Position numbers and translations under genes: made by a program
In this document: one piece after another, positions 9,153 to 17,256 of the stretch
Layout: every line of letters starts with the position of its first letter
Numbering within the stretch: position 1 is the first letter of the stretch
Notes under the pieces: model-generated
Seen by the model: only the letters and a program-made list of their open reading frames with translations
Told to the model about the DNA's origin: nothing
The model's database searches: none
Source of the DNA: CAKVLS01 sp045534265
Lineage (GTDB): Bacteria > Bacillota > Clostridia > Christensenellales > UBA1242
Assembly: GCA_045534265.1 (NCBI GenBank)
Contig: JAZSJH010000001.1
Span: 1 to 54,109 of the forward strand
Reading direction: 5' to 3'
DNA: 54,109 nt

Positions 9153-9674
9153 ATGATTTATTTTGTTAGACACGGTCAAACTGAATGGAATAAAATTGGT
9201 AAAATGCAAGGGCATAAAGATATAGAGCTAAATGCTGAAGGAAAAGCCCAAGCGCAAATTGTCAAAGAAAAATTGCAAGGCGTTAAGTTTGATATGGTTT
9301 TTTCAAGCCCGCTAAAAAGAGCTAGAGAAACTGCTCAAATAATTTCAAATCAAGATATTGTTATAGACGATAGATTGATAGAAAGATATAATGGAGAGCT
9401 AGAAGGAAAATTCAAAAACGAAATTGAAGTTTTCCCAGACTTTAATAACCCTAATGATACTAGATTTGGTATAGAATCACTAGATAGTTTTAGGGGTAGA
9501 ATAAATAGCTTTTTGACTGAAATTATGGAAAAGTATAAAGGCAAAAACATTTTGGTCGCAACTCACGCGGGTGTTTGTCTTTATGTTAGATGCTATTTTG
9601 AAGGTGAGCCTAAAGGCAATCTTTACGAAAACTATAAATTAAAAAACTGCGAAGTTTTAAGCTACGAAAACTAA
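9153..9674 (+). CDS. Histidine phosphatase (phosphoglycerate mutase-like) family protein
   Basis: Phosphohydrolase that works through a phospho-histidine. 173 aa from the ATG at 9153; a 38-codon extension upstream is open but runs through a terminator and a promoter, and the RBS CATAAGGAATAAAAAA favours the ATG. The RHG motif FVRHGQTEWN is at the N-terminus with its catalytic His. SSPLKRARETAQ is the typical second block, and ATHAGVC near the C-terminus carries the second catalytic His. The size fits small-molecule phosphatases (CobC/GpmB-like); the substrate cannot be told. It forms the first of three neighbouring small hydrolase genes (with HAD and Nudix). Confidence 0.92.
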   Translation: MIYFVRHGQTEWNKIGKMQGHKDIELNAEGKAQAQIVKEKLQGVKFDMVFSSPLKRARETAQIISNQDIVIDDRLIERYNGELEGKFKNEIEVFPDFNNPNDTRFGIESLDSFRGRINSFLTEIMEKYKGKNILVATHAGVCLYVRCYFEGEPKGNLYENYKLKNCEVLSYEN

Positions 9675-9813
9675 AAAATGCTTTATAAATTTTTGCTTTG
9701 TAAAACACAAATAAAAGTTTATAATAAATAGCTATTAAAAAAATGCCTTATAATATTTGCTAGTCATTTTGTGTTAGATATGCTATTTTAATAAAGTAAT
9801 AAAAAGGAAAGTT

Positions 9814-10473
9814 ATGAAAAAAGTAATAATATTTGATTTTGATAATACTATAGTTTTGTCGCTAGAAGACTGGAAATATATGATTGACCACGAAACAGCA
9901 AAACATTATAACGTGGAAGAAAATCCTGACTTTGAGCCAAACAGGCATGGGCTTAGTAATAAAGACACCGCTAGACTTTTTTTGAAAATGCACAACCTAA
10001 ATCACCTTACTGTTGATGATGTAATAAACTATTGGTATCCTTATATGGAAGAAAAATACCGTAACAATATTGGCTTTTTGCCCGGGGCAAAATGGGCTCT
10101 GGAGACTTTGAAAAACAAAGGCTACACACTTGTTTTGGCAACGGCCACCGGCAGAAGTCTTCTTAGCAAAGCTATTAAGATTTTTGATATAGAAAAATAC
10201 TTTGACTATATCATCTGTGAAGCAGAAGTAGGCAAGAGCAAAATGGAGCCTGATATTTATTATAAGATTTTTGAAAATGTAGGGGCTAAAGCAGAGGATT
10301 GTTTGTATTTTGAAGACTCTAGTGTAGCACTTACTACTGCTTCAAAAATTGGTATTGACTGCGTTGCAGTTATATCAAAACTAAATGAACACAAAAAAGA
10401 AAAATTAGCTACATTTTGCAATGCAGTAATAAGAGAATATAATCAAGAAATTTTTGACAAATTAGGCTTATAA
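9814..10473 (+). CDS. HAD-superfamily hydrolase (phosphoglycolate phosphatase/beta-PGM-like)
   Basis: Haloacid dehalogenase phosphatase, 219 aa. Motif I DFDNT at residues 8-12 holds the nucleophile Asp and acid/base Asp. An alpha-helical cap covers residues ~20-85. Motif II is LATATGRS (Thr near 112), motif III Lys is in GKSKMEPD, and motif IV is YFEDSSVAL. This is the subclass IA layout used for sugar phosphates, phosphoglycolate or nucleotides; the substrate is not predictable. RBS AAAAGGAAAGTT precedes the ATG. The Nudix gene follows after 25 bases, so they are likely co-transcribed. Confidence 0.9.
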   Translation: MKKVIIFDFDNTIVLSLEDWKYMIDHETAKHYNVEENPDFEPNRHGLSNKDTARLFLKMHNLNHLTVDDVINYWYPYMEEKYRNNIGFLPGAKWALETLKNKGYTLVLATATGRSLLSKAIKIFDIEKYFDYIICEAEVGKSKMEPDIYYKIFENVGAKAEDCLYFEDSSVALTTASKIGIDCVAVISKLNEHKKEKLATFCNAVIREYNQEIFDKLGL

Positions 10474-10498
10474 AAATTAAAAAATTAAGGAGAAAATT

Positions 10499-10978
10499 AT
10501 GGCAGATATTAAGTTAAATATTGATGGAAATAAATTCAAATTTAGAGTTTGCGGACTGGTAAAAAATGGCGATAAAGTACTTATTCAAAAGATAGCAAGC
10601 AACAAGTTTTATTGCCTTCCAGGGGGTCACGTAGAGCTTGGCGAAGATACAAAATTTGCTGTAAACAGAGAGATAACCGAAGAGATAGGAAACCCTATAA
10701 AAGACGAAAAATTATTCGCAATAATTGAGAACTTTTTTGGCGGTACAGAAGGCGGAAGATACCACGAAATAGGCTTTTATTATAGAGCAAATCTTAAGCA
10801 AGAAATGGAAACAAAAGACTATACAATTATCGAAAATGATAAAGGCATAGATAAAAAATTAGAATACAAATGGGTAACAAAAGAAGAACTTCAAAGTATA
10901 GATTTTAGACCTGTTGTGCTTAAACCACTTTTGTTTGAAGAAAGCGAAAAAATAGAGCATATTATACTAAAAGAGTAA
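10499..10978 (+). CDS. Nudix hydrolase
   Basis: Hydrolase of nucleoside diphosphates linked to another moiety. 159 aa. The Nudix box is complete: GGHVELGEDTKFAVNREITE followed by EIG, with the REITEE Mg2+ ligands. It starts with a short strand region (KLNIDGNKFKFRVCGLV) as in MutT/ADP-ribose pyrophosphatase-like members. RBS AAGGAGAAAATT. It follows the HAD gene by 25 bases and ends in a strong terminator, making a small housecleaning-type unit. The specific substrate is unknown. Confidence 0.93.
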   Translation: MADIKLNIDGNKFKFRVCGLVKNGDKVLIQKIASNKFYCLPGGHVELGEDTKFAVNREITEEIGNPIKDEKLFAIIENFFGGTEGGRYHEIGFYYRANLKQEMETKDYTIIENDKGIDKKLEYKWVTKEELQSIDFRPVVLKPLLFEESEKIEHIILKE

Positions 10979-10994
10979 TAACAAAAACACATAA

Positions 10995-11023
10995 AAACAA
11001 GGTAAAAATTACCTTGTTTTTTT
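10995..11023 (+). terminator. Intrinsic terminator
   Basis: AAACAAGGTAA / TTACCTTGTTT stem (11 bp), AAA loop, then a T-run. Ends the HAD-Nudix unit. Confidence 0.92.
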
Positions 11024-11146
11024 GCTTTATTTTAGGTCGAAAAGTTTGCAGAAAAAATAGCTTTTTACCCTGCTTAAAAGCAGTTGTTTTTTGTGATAAT
11101 TGTTAAAAATTTTGTTGATTAAAAATATAAATCAAAAGAGAAATTA

Positions 11147-11246
11147 TTAGACAAAAAATAGTCAAAAGAAGTAATTGGTTGTCTAAAAAATTAATGCGTA
11201 TTTAGTATAAAAAACATAAAAATACTTAACCTATTTTTATACTAAA
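11147..11246. repeat. Two consecutive inverted repeats upstream of a small membrane protein
   Basis: First pair: TTAGACAA (11147-11154) with TTGTCTAA (11179-11186), 24 bases apart. Second pair: TTTAGTATAAAAA (11201-11213) with TTTTTATACTAAA (11234-11246), 13 bp perfect, 20 bases apart. The second ends 7 bases before the RBS GGAGGAG of the gene at 11262. They could be operators or an mRNA hairpin; no clear T-run follows. Confidence 0.6.
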
Positions 11247-11261
11247 ATTTTTGGAGGAGTT

Positions 11262-11708
11262 ATGACCAACGAAGAGCTAAAAAATTTGGAAGACGACAAA
11301 CAAATTGACAATATAGGTAAGGCAACAGGCTTTTTTCTGTTTAGAAATTTGATTAATAATTATAACGAAATGAAACAAGACGAAACAAAAAGATATGAAT
11401 GTAAAAAGTATGGTAAAATCGCATTGATACTGAGCCTTATAGGTATCGCTGTGTCAATCGGTTTTATACTGATTTTTGGCGTCAATGTATATGGTTTAGA
11501 CATTGGGGGTTTTGGATCTATACTTACTATGATTTTGTCTATTATTGCTGGCATTGTTTTGCCTTTGGGGCTTGGGGTTTATGGTATGGTTTTTGCTGTA
11601 ATGCAGGTTAGGCTTAACCGAAAAGCTATCGGCATTATAGGGTTGATTGCAGCAACCATTTGCATTTTATCTTCGGTTGTAATGGTGGTTCTTTTGATAG
11701 TTTTGTAA
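11262..11708 (+). CDS. Hypothetical membrane protein with three C-terminal helices (148 aa)
   Basis: Not recognised. A charged N-terminal part of ~45 residues, presumably cytoplasmic, is followed by three hydrophobic segments: IALILSLIGIAVSIGFILIF, a Gly-rich segment around residues 85-113, and GIIGLIAATI...VVLLIVL to the end. A short basic loop (MQVRLNRKAIG) separates the last two. The RBS GGAGGAG is strong. The long upstream region carries two inverted repeats, so expression may be regulated. A terminator follows at 11752. No function can be assigned from sequence. Confidence 0.8.
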   Translation: MTNEELKNLEDDKQIDNIGKATGFFLFRNLINNYNEMKQDETKRYECKKYGKIALILSLIGIAVSIGFILIFGVNVYGLDIGGFGSILTMILSIIAGIVLPLGLGVYGMVFAVMQVRLNRKAIGIIGLIAATICILSSVVMVVLLIVL

Positions 11709-11751
11709 TAGGTTTTTAATCTGTGGACAAGTTTGATTTAGTTAGTAACAT

Positions 11752-11776
11752 AAGAGCTCTATAGAGGGCTCTTTTT
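11752..11776 (+). terminator. Intrinsic terminator
   Basis: AAGAGC / GCTCTT stem with inner TCTATAGA pairing, followed by TTTTT. Ends the 11262 unit. Confidence 0.75.
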
Positions 11777-11858
11777 CTTAATTTTTAGCAAAAACGCCCA
11801 TTTTGGCATATATTATGTGGAAAACCTGTAAAATTTTGTTTAATATTTTATTATTTAG

Positions 11859-11887
11859 TTGAAAAAAATGATTGCTTGTGTTAATAT
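11859..11887 (+). promoter_or_regulatory. Promoter of the SPFH module
   Basis: TTGAAA (11859-11864), 17 bases, TAATAT (11882-11887); an overlapping TATAAT lies 5 bases further on. Drives the gene at 11913. Confidence 0.65.
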
Positions 11888-11912
11888 ATAATTAACAAAT
11901 GGAGGGAAAATT

Positions 11913-12317
11913 ATGGGACTATATATTGGTTTGGGCGTAGGCGCTCTTGTATTAATCGCTATTTTTGTTGTAGCATATGCTGTTAAGAAAAACAAAAAGA
12001 AAGCAAAGGCAAACTTAGTTGAAACAAAAACAACAAGATACACTTACGAAACAGACACTCTAGATGCAGAGGGTCACACTAAGATTTCTTTGACAAAAGG
12101 TGACTGGGTTTTGGCTCCTGGCAACACTTACAAAGTTGGTGTTGGTGATGGTATGATCAAACCAGGCAAATATATTATTCTTACAAGCAACGACACAACT
12201 GATAAATTCAATGTCAGAGTTGACGGTTACGTAAGAGAATATGAACACAATCAAGAAATCATTTTGGCTGACAATTCAGAAATTACAGCAGTTAGCCACA
12301 CAATAATTTTAAGATAA
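11913..12317 (+). CDS. Hypothetical single-pass membrane protein, first gene of the SPFH module
   Basis: Not recognised at family level. 134 aa: residues 3-26 form a membrane helix (Gly/Val/Ala-rich, ending AYAVKKNKKK), followed by a compact beta-rich domain of ~100 residues with KGDWVLAPGNTYKVGVG and PGKYIILTSND, resembling small beta-sandwich domains. RBS GGAGGGAAAATT. The SPFH gene starts 23 bases after its stop and the same promoter serves both, so it is probably a membrane partner of the SPFH protein. That role is inferred from position only. Confidence 0.8.
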   Translation: MGLYIGLGVGALVLIAIFVVAYAVKKNKKKAKANLVETKTTRYTYETDTLDAEGHTKISLTKGDWVLAPGNTYKVGVGDGMIKPGKYIILTSNDTTDKFNVRVDGYVREYEHNQEIILADNSEITAVSHTIILR

Positions 12318-12340
12318 TTGAGATATAAGGGGAAATTATA

Positions 12341-13381
12341 ATGGCACTATTATTAAAAGTAATCGAATGGGCAGATAATACTAAAGATACTATGGTATAT
12401 CGTGTACCAATGGAAGGTAGAGAAATTAACTTTGGTTCTAAGCTTGTAGTTAGAGAAAGTCAAAAAGCAGTTTTCGTTGTAAAAGGTAAAATTGCTGACG
12501 TGTTTGAACCAGGAACACACACACTAGCTGTAGCTAACTTGCCAATTCTTTCTAAACTTCTTGCTCTTCCTTTTGGTTTCAAACAACCATTTACAGCAGA
12601 AATTTATTATGTAAACACAAAACAATTTGCTAACCAAAAATGGGGTACTGCAAATCCTATCACAATGCGTGACCAAGAATTTGGTGTAGTTAGAATTAGA
12701 GCTTATGGTAAATATTCATTTAAGGTAAGTGATCCAACAGTATTCTTGAAAGAACTATTTGGTACAAACTCAAGTTTTTCTACAGCTGATATCAACGACT
12801 ACCTAAGAAGTATTCTTATCGCTGGCATTTCTGATACAATTGCAGAAAGCAAAATTTCAGCAATTGACCTAGCTTGCAACCTTCTTGAATTTAACAAGAA
12901 AGCAACAGAACAAGTAGCAGGTTCATTTACAAACCTTGGTCTTGCTCTTGCTAATATTGTTGTTGAAAACATTTCTTTCCCAGAAGCAGTAGAAAAAGCA
13001 ATTGATACTAGATCTTCTATGGGCGTTATGAACGACAAGATGGATACATTTGTAAAATATCAAGCTGCTAACGCAATGAGAGAAGGCGTTAACAATCCTA
13101 ACGGAATGGGTGGTCTTGGTGTTCAACTAGGAACAGGTGCTGCTGTTGGTCAAATGATGTCAGAAGCATTGAAACCACAACAACCAGCTGCCGCTCCAGC
13201 CGCTGCTCCAGCTGCTGCAGGCAAACATTGCACAGCTTGTGGTGCTAAACTATCTGCAACTGCAAAATTCTGTGGCGAATGTGGTGCTAAACAAGTAGCT
13301 GCTGCTACAACTTGTCCAAAATGTGGAGCAAAGAGAAACGCAGGCGCTAAATTCTGCGGAGAATGCGGACACAAGTTTTAA
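12341..13381 (+). CDS. SPFH-domain protein with two C-terminal zinc ribbons (YdjI-like)
   Basis: 346 aa. Residues ~20-240 form an SPFH/prohibitin-like domain of the 'virion core protein' subgroup (FEPGTHTL, PFTAEIYYVNTKQF, KWGTANPITMRDQEFG). A Pro/Ala linker (PAAAPAAAPAAAG) then leads to two CxxC-CxxC ribbons: CTACGAKL...FCGECG and CPKCGAKR...FCGECG. Bacillus subtilis YdjI has the same domain order and works with YdjG and YdjH in placing PspA at the membrane; here the YdjG-like gene is directly downstream, but no pspA is visible. RBS AAGGGGAAATTATA. A terminator follows at 13397, leaving some read-through or a separate start for the next gene. Confidence 0.9.
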   Translation: MALLLKVIEWADNTKDTMVYRVPMEGREINFGSKLVVRESQKAVFVVKGKIADVFEPGTHTLAVANLPILSKLLALPFGFKQPFTAEIYYVNTKQFANQKWGTANPITMRDQEFGVVRIRAYGKYSFKVSDPTVFLKELFGTNSSFSTADINDYLRSILIAGISDTIAESKISAIDLACNLLEFNKKATEQVAGSFTNLGLALANIVVENISFPEAVEKAIDTRSSMGVMNDKMDTFVKYQAANAMREGVNNPNGMGGLGVQLGTGAAVGQMMSEALKPQQPAAAPAAAPAAAGKHCTACGAKLSATAKFCGECGAKQVAAATTCPKCGAKRNAGAKFCGECGHKF

Positions 13382-13396
13382 TTAATAAAACACTAG

Positions 13397-13430
13397 CTCC
13401 TTAAAAATTAACTTTTTTAAGGAGTTTTTT
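13397..13430 (+). terminator. Intrinsic terminator between the SPFH and zinc-ribbon genes
   Basis: CTCCTTAAAAA / TTTTTAAGGAG stem (11 bp) with a 6-base loop and TTTTTT. It sits only 20 bases before the next ATG, so that gene relies on read-through or on a promoter I did not identify. Confidence 0.88.
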
Positions 13431-13449
13431 ATTAAAAGGAAAAAACATT

Positions 13450-14481
13450 ATGGTAGATAAAAATAAATGTGAAGGTTGTGGCGGAACACTTGTCTATGAT
13501 CCAGACAAGGGCGGTCTTCATTGTGAAAACTGTGGCAATATCAAACTTCTTCAAACAGACGTTTATGTTAAGACAAAGTTTTTGAATAAAGATTCTATGG
13601 CAGTTAAACAAGACGGCGTAGACCTAAATGTAAAGTGTGAAGGCTGTGGTGCTTCACTTGCTCAAGGCGATATTATTGATACAAAATGTCCATATTGTGG
13701 TAGCAACCAAATAAGTGCTGTACATAGCGGTATGGAATATGTTCCTGATAGTATTATTCCTTTTAGCATTTCAAAACAAAAAGCAACAAACCTTTTCAAA
13801 CTTTGGATTAAGAAAAGAAAACTTGCTCCAAACGACCTAAAGAAAAAAGCAAACATTAACAGTATGCATGGTATATATCTTCCTTGCTGGCTATACGACT
13901 ATGATACATATACTCAATATAGCGGTATCGGTGTAAGGGAATATAGAGATAAAGATGGTGATACTCACGTTGTTCGTAAAAGGATTAGCGGCGAAGTAAA
14001 CAATAGTTATAAAAACCAAATTGAACCAGCATCTAATGCTTTGCAAGAAATGAGCATTGAGCAATTTAGAGATTATACTAATGTTCAACAACACGAGTTT
14101 GATAGCGGATATGTTTTAGGATTCCAAACAGCAAATATAGAAAATGATGTTGTAACAGCATTTGGCCGTGAACAAAAACAAAAATCTGTAGAAATCGAAG
14201 AAAATATTAAACGTAATCTAAACTACGATAGATATGAAAACTTTGTAACGTCTACAACTTTTGGTAATGTTATGTGGTCTTATACTTTGCTTCCTGTATG
14301 GTTTACAGAATATCAATACAAAGAAAAATCTTACAAAATATTGGTAAACGGCAGAACAGGTAGTATCGTAGGTAAAGCTCCAAAGTCTGGCTGGAAAATA
14401 TTCTTCCTTGTACTTGGTATTATTATCGGTGTTGGCGGTATCGCAACACTTATTGCTCTTGCCGAGATGGGAGTATTTTAA
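13450..14481 (+). CDS. TFIIB-type zinc-ribbon membrane protein (YdjG-like)
   Basis: 343 aa. Two N-terminal zinc ribbons: CEGCGGTLVYDPDKG...CENCG (residues ~8-27) and CEGCGASLAQGD...CPYCG (~61-80). A ~200-residue mixed domain follows with YLPCWLYDYDTYTQYSG, and a single membrane helix lies near the C-terminus (IFFLVLGIIIGVGGIATLIA). Length and layout match B. subtilis YdjG, which with YdjH and YdjI forms a membrane platform for the PspA envelope-stress protein. RBS AAAAGGAAAAAACATT. Its neighbour upstream is the matching SPFH protein, so the two probably act together. An envelope-stress role is inferred, not shown. Confidence 0.87.
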   Translation: MVDKNKCEGCGGTLVYDPDKGGLHCENCGNIKLLQTDVYVKTKFLNKDSMAVKQDGVDLNVKCEGCGASLAQGDIIDTKCPYCGSNQISAVHSGMEYVPDSIIPFSISKQKATNLFKLWIKKRKLAPNDLKKKANINSMHGIYLPCWLYDYDTYTQYSGIGVREYRDKDGDTHVVRKRISGEVNNSYKNQIEPASNALQEMSIEQFRDYTNVQQHEFDSGYVLGFQTANIENDVVTAFGREQKQKSVEIEENIKRNLNYDRYENFVTSTTFGNVMWSYTLLPVWFTEYQYKEKSYKILVNGRTGSIVGKAPKSGWKIFFLVLGIIIGVGGIATLIALAEMGVF

Positions 14482-14502
14482 TAAAAGTTTTTAATAAAAA
14501 TA

Positions 14503-14537
14503 AAAAGCAAACCACATATATGGGTTTGCTTTTTTTA
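14503..14537 (+). terminator. Intrinsic terminator between convergent genes
   Basis: AAAGCAAACC / GGTTTGCTTT stem with a 9-base loop and a T-run; A-rich on the left, so it can also serve the minus-strand gene ending at 14575. Confidence 0.9.
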
Positions 14538-14574
14538 TGCTTATAAAAATATTTATATGAATAATAACAACTTT

Positions 14575-15120
14575 TTATTTGTAGTTTTTAATAAAATCAA
14601 TAAGCTTTGCTTCAAACTCTTCTGTTGTTCCATTGTTGGTTATGTAGTAGTCAGCAATGCCGATAGGTCCTGCTTTTTCTATGTTTTCGATTTCAGAATA
14701 ATCTCTTGACTTAGACTCTTCATAAGTCATAGGTCTAACCACTCTTGTAAGTAGTCTTTCTCTTCTTAGTCCGCAGTCGGTAACTATAGCCAAAACTTCA
14801 AAAGCATCTCCAAAGTATTCTTTCAAAAGTTTGTACTCTGACCAAGAATACATACTTTCGACAACTACGTTGCCTTCTTTGTATAATTTTTCTATTTTAG
14901 GAAGGTTAAGCTTTGCGTAGATTGCTTTATCTCCGCCCGCTCTTAGTTCTTCTCTTATCATTCTTTCGTTTTGTTCGTTAACAGGAAGTCCTCTTTCTTT
15001 TAATTTGTCCATAGTAACCGCGCCAAAGTAGACTTTGTTATATCCTGCTTTTTCAAAAAGTTCTGTAGCTACAGTTTTTCCGCTGCCACACATTCCAACA
15101 ATTGCAATAATTTTATTCAT
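14575..15120 (-). CDS. P-loop kinase-like protein of the UPF0200/dephospho-CoA kinase-like group
   Basis: 181 aa. Walker A is GMCGSGKT (residues 8-15). The chain then follows the layout of the mostly archaeal UPF0200 family: FGAVTMDKLKERGLP, a REELRAGGDKAIYAKL segment, VVESMYSWSEYKLL in place of the usual DGIRS block, an Arg-rich lid (RRERLLTRVVR), and ADYYITNNGTTEEFE at the C-terminus. Related to dephospho-CoA kinases but without the canonical CoaE motif set, so the substrate is unknown. Own promoter (15144-15172) and RBS AAGGAG; it diverges from the DUF1538 gene. Confidence 0.8.
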   Translation of the reverse strand: MNKIIAIVGMCGSGKTVATELFEKAGYNKVYFGAVTMDKLKERGLPVNEQNERMIREELRAGGDKAIYAKLNLPKIEKLYKEGNVVVESMYSWSEYKLLKEYFGDAFEVLAIVTDCGLRRERLLTRVVRPMTYEESKSRDYSEIENIEKAGPIGIADYYITNNGTTEEFEAKLIDFIKNYK

Positions 15121-15143
15121 AACTTGTTTCTCCTTATGTAAAC

Positions 15144-15172
15144 ATTATACAAAGTAAAACAATTTTTGACAA
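15144..15172 (-). promoter_or_regulatory. Promoter of the UPF0200-like gene
   Basis: On the minus strand TTGTCA (15172-15167), 17 bases, TATAAT (15149-15144), 24 bases from the ATG. Confidence 0.85.
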
Positions 15173-15326
15173 CTCAAATGATATGTAAAGAATAGTAAAG
15201 TGCATATCAAAAAATTATAGCAGCTATTACTTTTTTGCAAGGTAAAATGACGTTTTTTTGCTAGCGTAAAATTTACTGACTTTACAATTTATAAAAATAT
15301 AAATATATACAAAAGTTGGCTTTTCT

Positions 15327-15355
15327 TTGACAATATTTTTATAAAACTATATACT
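15327..15355 (+). promoter_or_regulatory. Promoter of the DUF1538-PII operon
   Basis: TTGACA (15327-15332), 17 bases, TATACT (15350-15355), followed by a very short leader with AGGAGAG before the ATG at 15373. Confidence 0.88.
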
Positions 15356-15372
15356 ACACATAGGAGAGAATA

Positions 15373-16893
15373 ATGAAAGCTTTTTTTGAAAAGTTAAAAG
15401 AATCGGCAATAGCGGTACTCCCTATTGCTGTGATTGTATTATTACTTGGAATATTTGCAGGGGACATTAAAGCTCCGGCTCTTGTCAATTTTGGCATTTG
15501 CACAGTTATGTTGACTATTGGCATTAGTTTGTTTAGTATGGGTGTTGATATGTCTATGATGAAGATAGGTAGATATATTGGCACCACCACAAGCAAAACA
15601 AAAAATATTATAATAATGGCTATCATTGCAACTGTTATGGGTTTTGTTATTACTATAGCAGAGCCTGACCTTACTGTTCTGGCAGGACAAGTTCCTGGAC
15701 TTAGTAGCAAATGGGTTATTATATTGACAGTAAGTATTGGTACAGGAATTTTCTTGGCTTTGGCACTTATTCGTATAATGTTTAGAATAGACCTTAGAAT
15801 AATGCTTGCTATTTGTTATGGTGCAATACTTATTCTATGTTTCTTTATATCTCCAGAATTTTTACCAGTATCATTTGACTCAAGCGGTGTAACAACAGGA
15901 CCTATTTCTGTTCCGTTTATTATGGCATTTGGTGCGGGTATATCTGCTATTAGAGCGGGTAAAGATGCTCAAAATGATAGCTTTGGACTAATAGCAATGG
16001 TATCAATTGGACCTATAATTGCTGTTATGATAATGAGCTTTTTTGTTAAGACATCTGGAACTGCAACAACTGAGAGTGTAGAACTTATATCAAAATTTGG
16101 ACAAATACCTAGCGCAATATTTACTGGACTTTGGCATCAAATAATAGATGTTTTGATAATAATTGCTCCTATTGCGGGTATTTTCTTGCTTGTTAATTTA
16201 TTTGTATTGAAACTTCCAAAAGCCGAACTTGCAAAGATAATGATTGGGCTTTTGTATACATATCTTGGTATGGTAATATTCTTTGCTGGCGTTAACGTTG
16301 GTTTTATGCCGGTGGGAGCTGCTTTAGGCGAAGTTATTGCGGGCAAAGCTTATAACTGGATATTGATACCGGTTGGACTTGTAGTTGGTGCGTGTATTGT
16401 ATTTGCCGAACCTGCTATTCATATTTTGACAAAACAGGTAGAAGAGCTGACTGAAGGTGTTATTGGTAGAAAAGTAATGCTAATATGTTTATCACTTGGC
16501 GTTGCACTTTCTGTTTGTATAGCGGTTTTGAGAAACTTCTTTGAAATCAATATATTGTACTTTTTAATACCGGTTTTGGTAATAAATATTGTTCTTGTAT
16601 TTTTCTGCCCAAAGATATTTGTTGCGATTGCTTTTGACTCAGGTGGAGCCGCATCAGGTGCTATGGCAACAGCCTTTGTAATACCTTTTATTAAAGGTAT
16701 GTGTGGAACTTTTGGTAACGCTCAAATGCTATTTGGATTTGGAACAGTAGCTCTTATTGCACTTATGCCTATTATGTGCATACAAATTTTGGGTGTTGTA
16801 TATCAAATAGCTGTGAACAAAAAACAAGGTGCAAAATCTACCGCAGTTAGAAAAACCAAAGTCAAAATTATTGACTTTGATTATGGAGAATAG
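15373..16893 (+). CDS. DUF1538-family polytopic membrane protein
   Basis: 506 aa with about 12 membrane segments, probably a permease or channel; the solute is not known. The chain is an internal duplication: each half has an AEP motif (AEPDLTVL near residue 97; AEPAIHIL near 343) and later an FDSSG/FDSGG-type motif (FDSSGVTTGP; FDSGGAASGA), as expected for two DUF1538 repeats. The C-terminus is a short basic tail. Two PII-like genes follow at 3 and 15 bases, so the operon codes for a transporter and its own small regulators, as ammonium transporters pair with PII. The start is fixed by AGGAGAG before the ATG. Confidence 0.88.
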   Translation: MKAFFEKLKESAIAVLPIAVIVLLLGIFAGDIKAPALVNFGICTVMLTIGISLFSMGVDMSMMKIGRYIGTTTSKTKNIIIMAIIATVMGFVITIAEPDLTVLAGQVPGLSSKWVIILTVSIGTGIFLALALIRIMFRIDLRIMLAICYGAILILCFFISPEFLPVSFDSSGVTTGPISVPFIMAFGAGISAIRAGKDAQNDSFGLIAMVSIGPIIAVMIMSFFVKTSGTATTESVELISKFGQIPSAIFTGLWHQIIDVLIIIAPIAGIFLLVNLFVLKLPKAELAKIMIGLLYTYLGMVIFFAGVNVGFMPVGAALGEVIAGKAYNWILIPVGLVVGACIVFAEPAIHILTKQVEELTEGVIGRKVMLICLSLGVALSVCIAVLRNFFEINILYFLIPVLVINIVLVFFCPKIFVAIAFDSGGAASGAMATAFVIPFIKGMCGTFGNAQMLFGFGTVALIALMPIMCIQILGVVYQIAVNKKQGAKSTAVRKTKVKIIDFDYGE

Positions 16894-16896
16894 ACT

Positions 16897-17241
16897 ATGG
16901 CAAAGAAAAAAAATATTTGTCCAATGGAAATTATCTGTGTAATTGTAGACAGAAAACTAGAAAAAGACACAGAGCAGGTTTTGGACAAACACCAAATTAA
17001 TAATTATGTTACCTTCCTTGGCGAAGGTACAGCAAAATCTGCGATAGGTGATTTGTTTGGTTTTGGTATAACCGAAAAATCCGTGCTTATTGGTTTTGTT
17101 GATAGAGAAAAGTCGAGAAATGCACTGGAAGATTTGAGAGAAAAAATAGGCTATGACAAAGATGGTAGAGGCCTTGCATTGACACTTCCGCTTAGCAGTG
17201 CAACTAGCACTATGCTTGATATGCTAAATATCGAATATTAA
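16897..17241 (+). CDS. PII-like regulatory protein, first copy
   Basis: 114 aa with a PII-type ferredoxin fold pattern: beta1 MEIICVIVDRK, helix EQVLDKHQI, the region equivalent to the T-loop (FLGEGTAKSAIGDLFGFG), beta SVLIGFVD, second helix ALEDLREKIG, and the C-terminal strand GRGLALTLPLSSAT. The T-loop lacks the classic uridylylated Tyr, so this is not GlnB/GlnK but a family-specific sensor. It begins 3 bases after the DUF1538 stop, the RBS lying in its coding end (TGGAGAATAG). Expected to bind a small ligand and gate the upstream membrane protein; ligand unknown. Confidence 0.85.
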   Translation: MAKKKNICPMEIICVIVDRKLEKDTEQVLDKHQINNYVTFLGEGTAKSAIGDLFGFGITEKSVLIGFVDREKSRNALEDLREKIGYDKDGRGLALTLPLSSATSTMLDMLNIEY

Positions 17242-17256
17242 GGAGAAAAAAAGATT

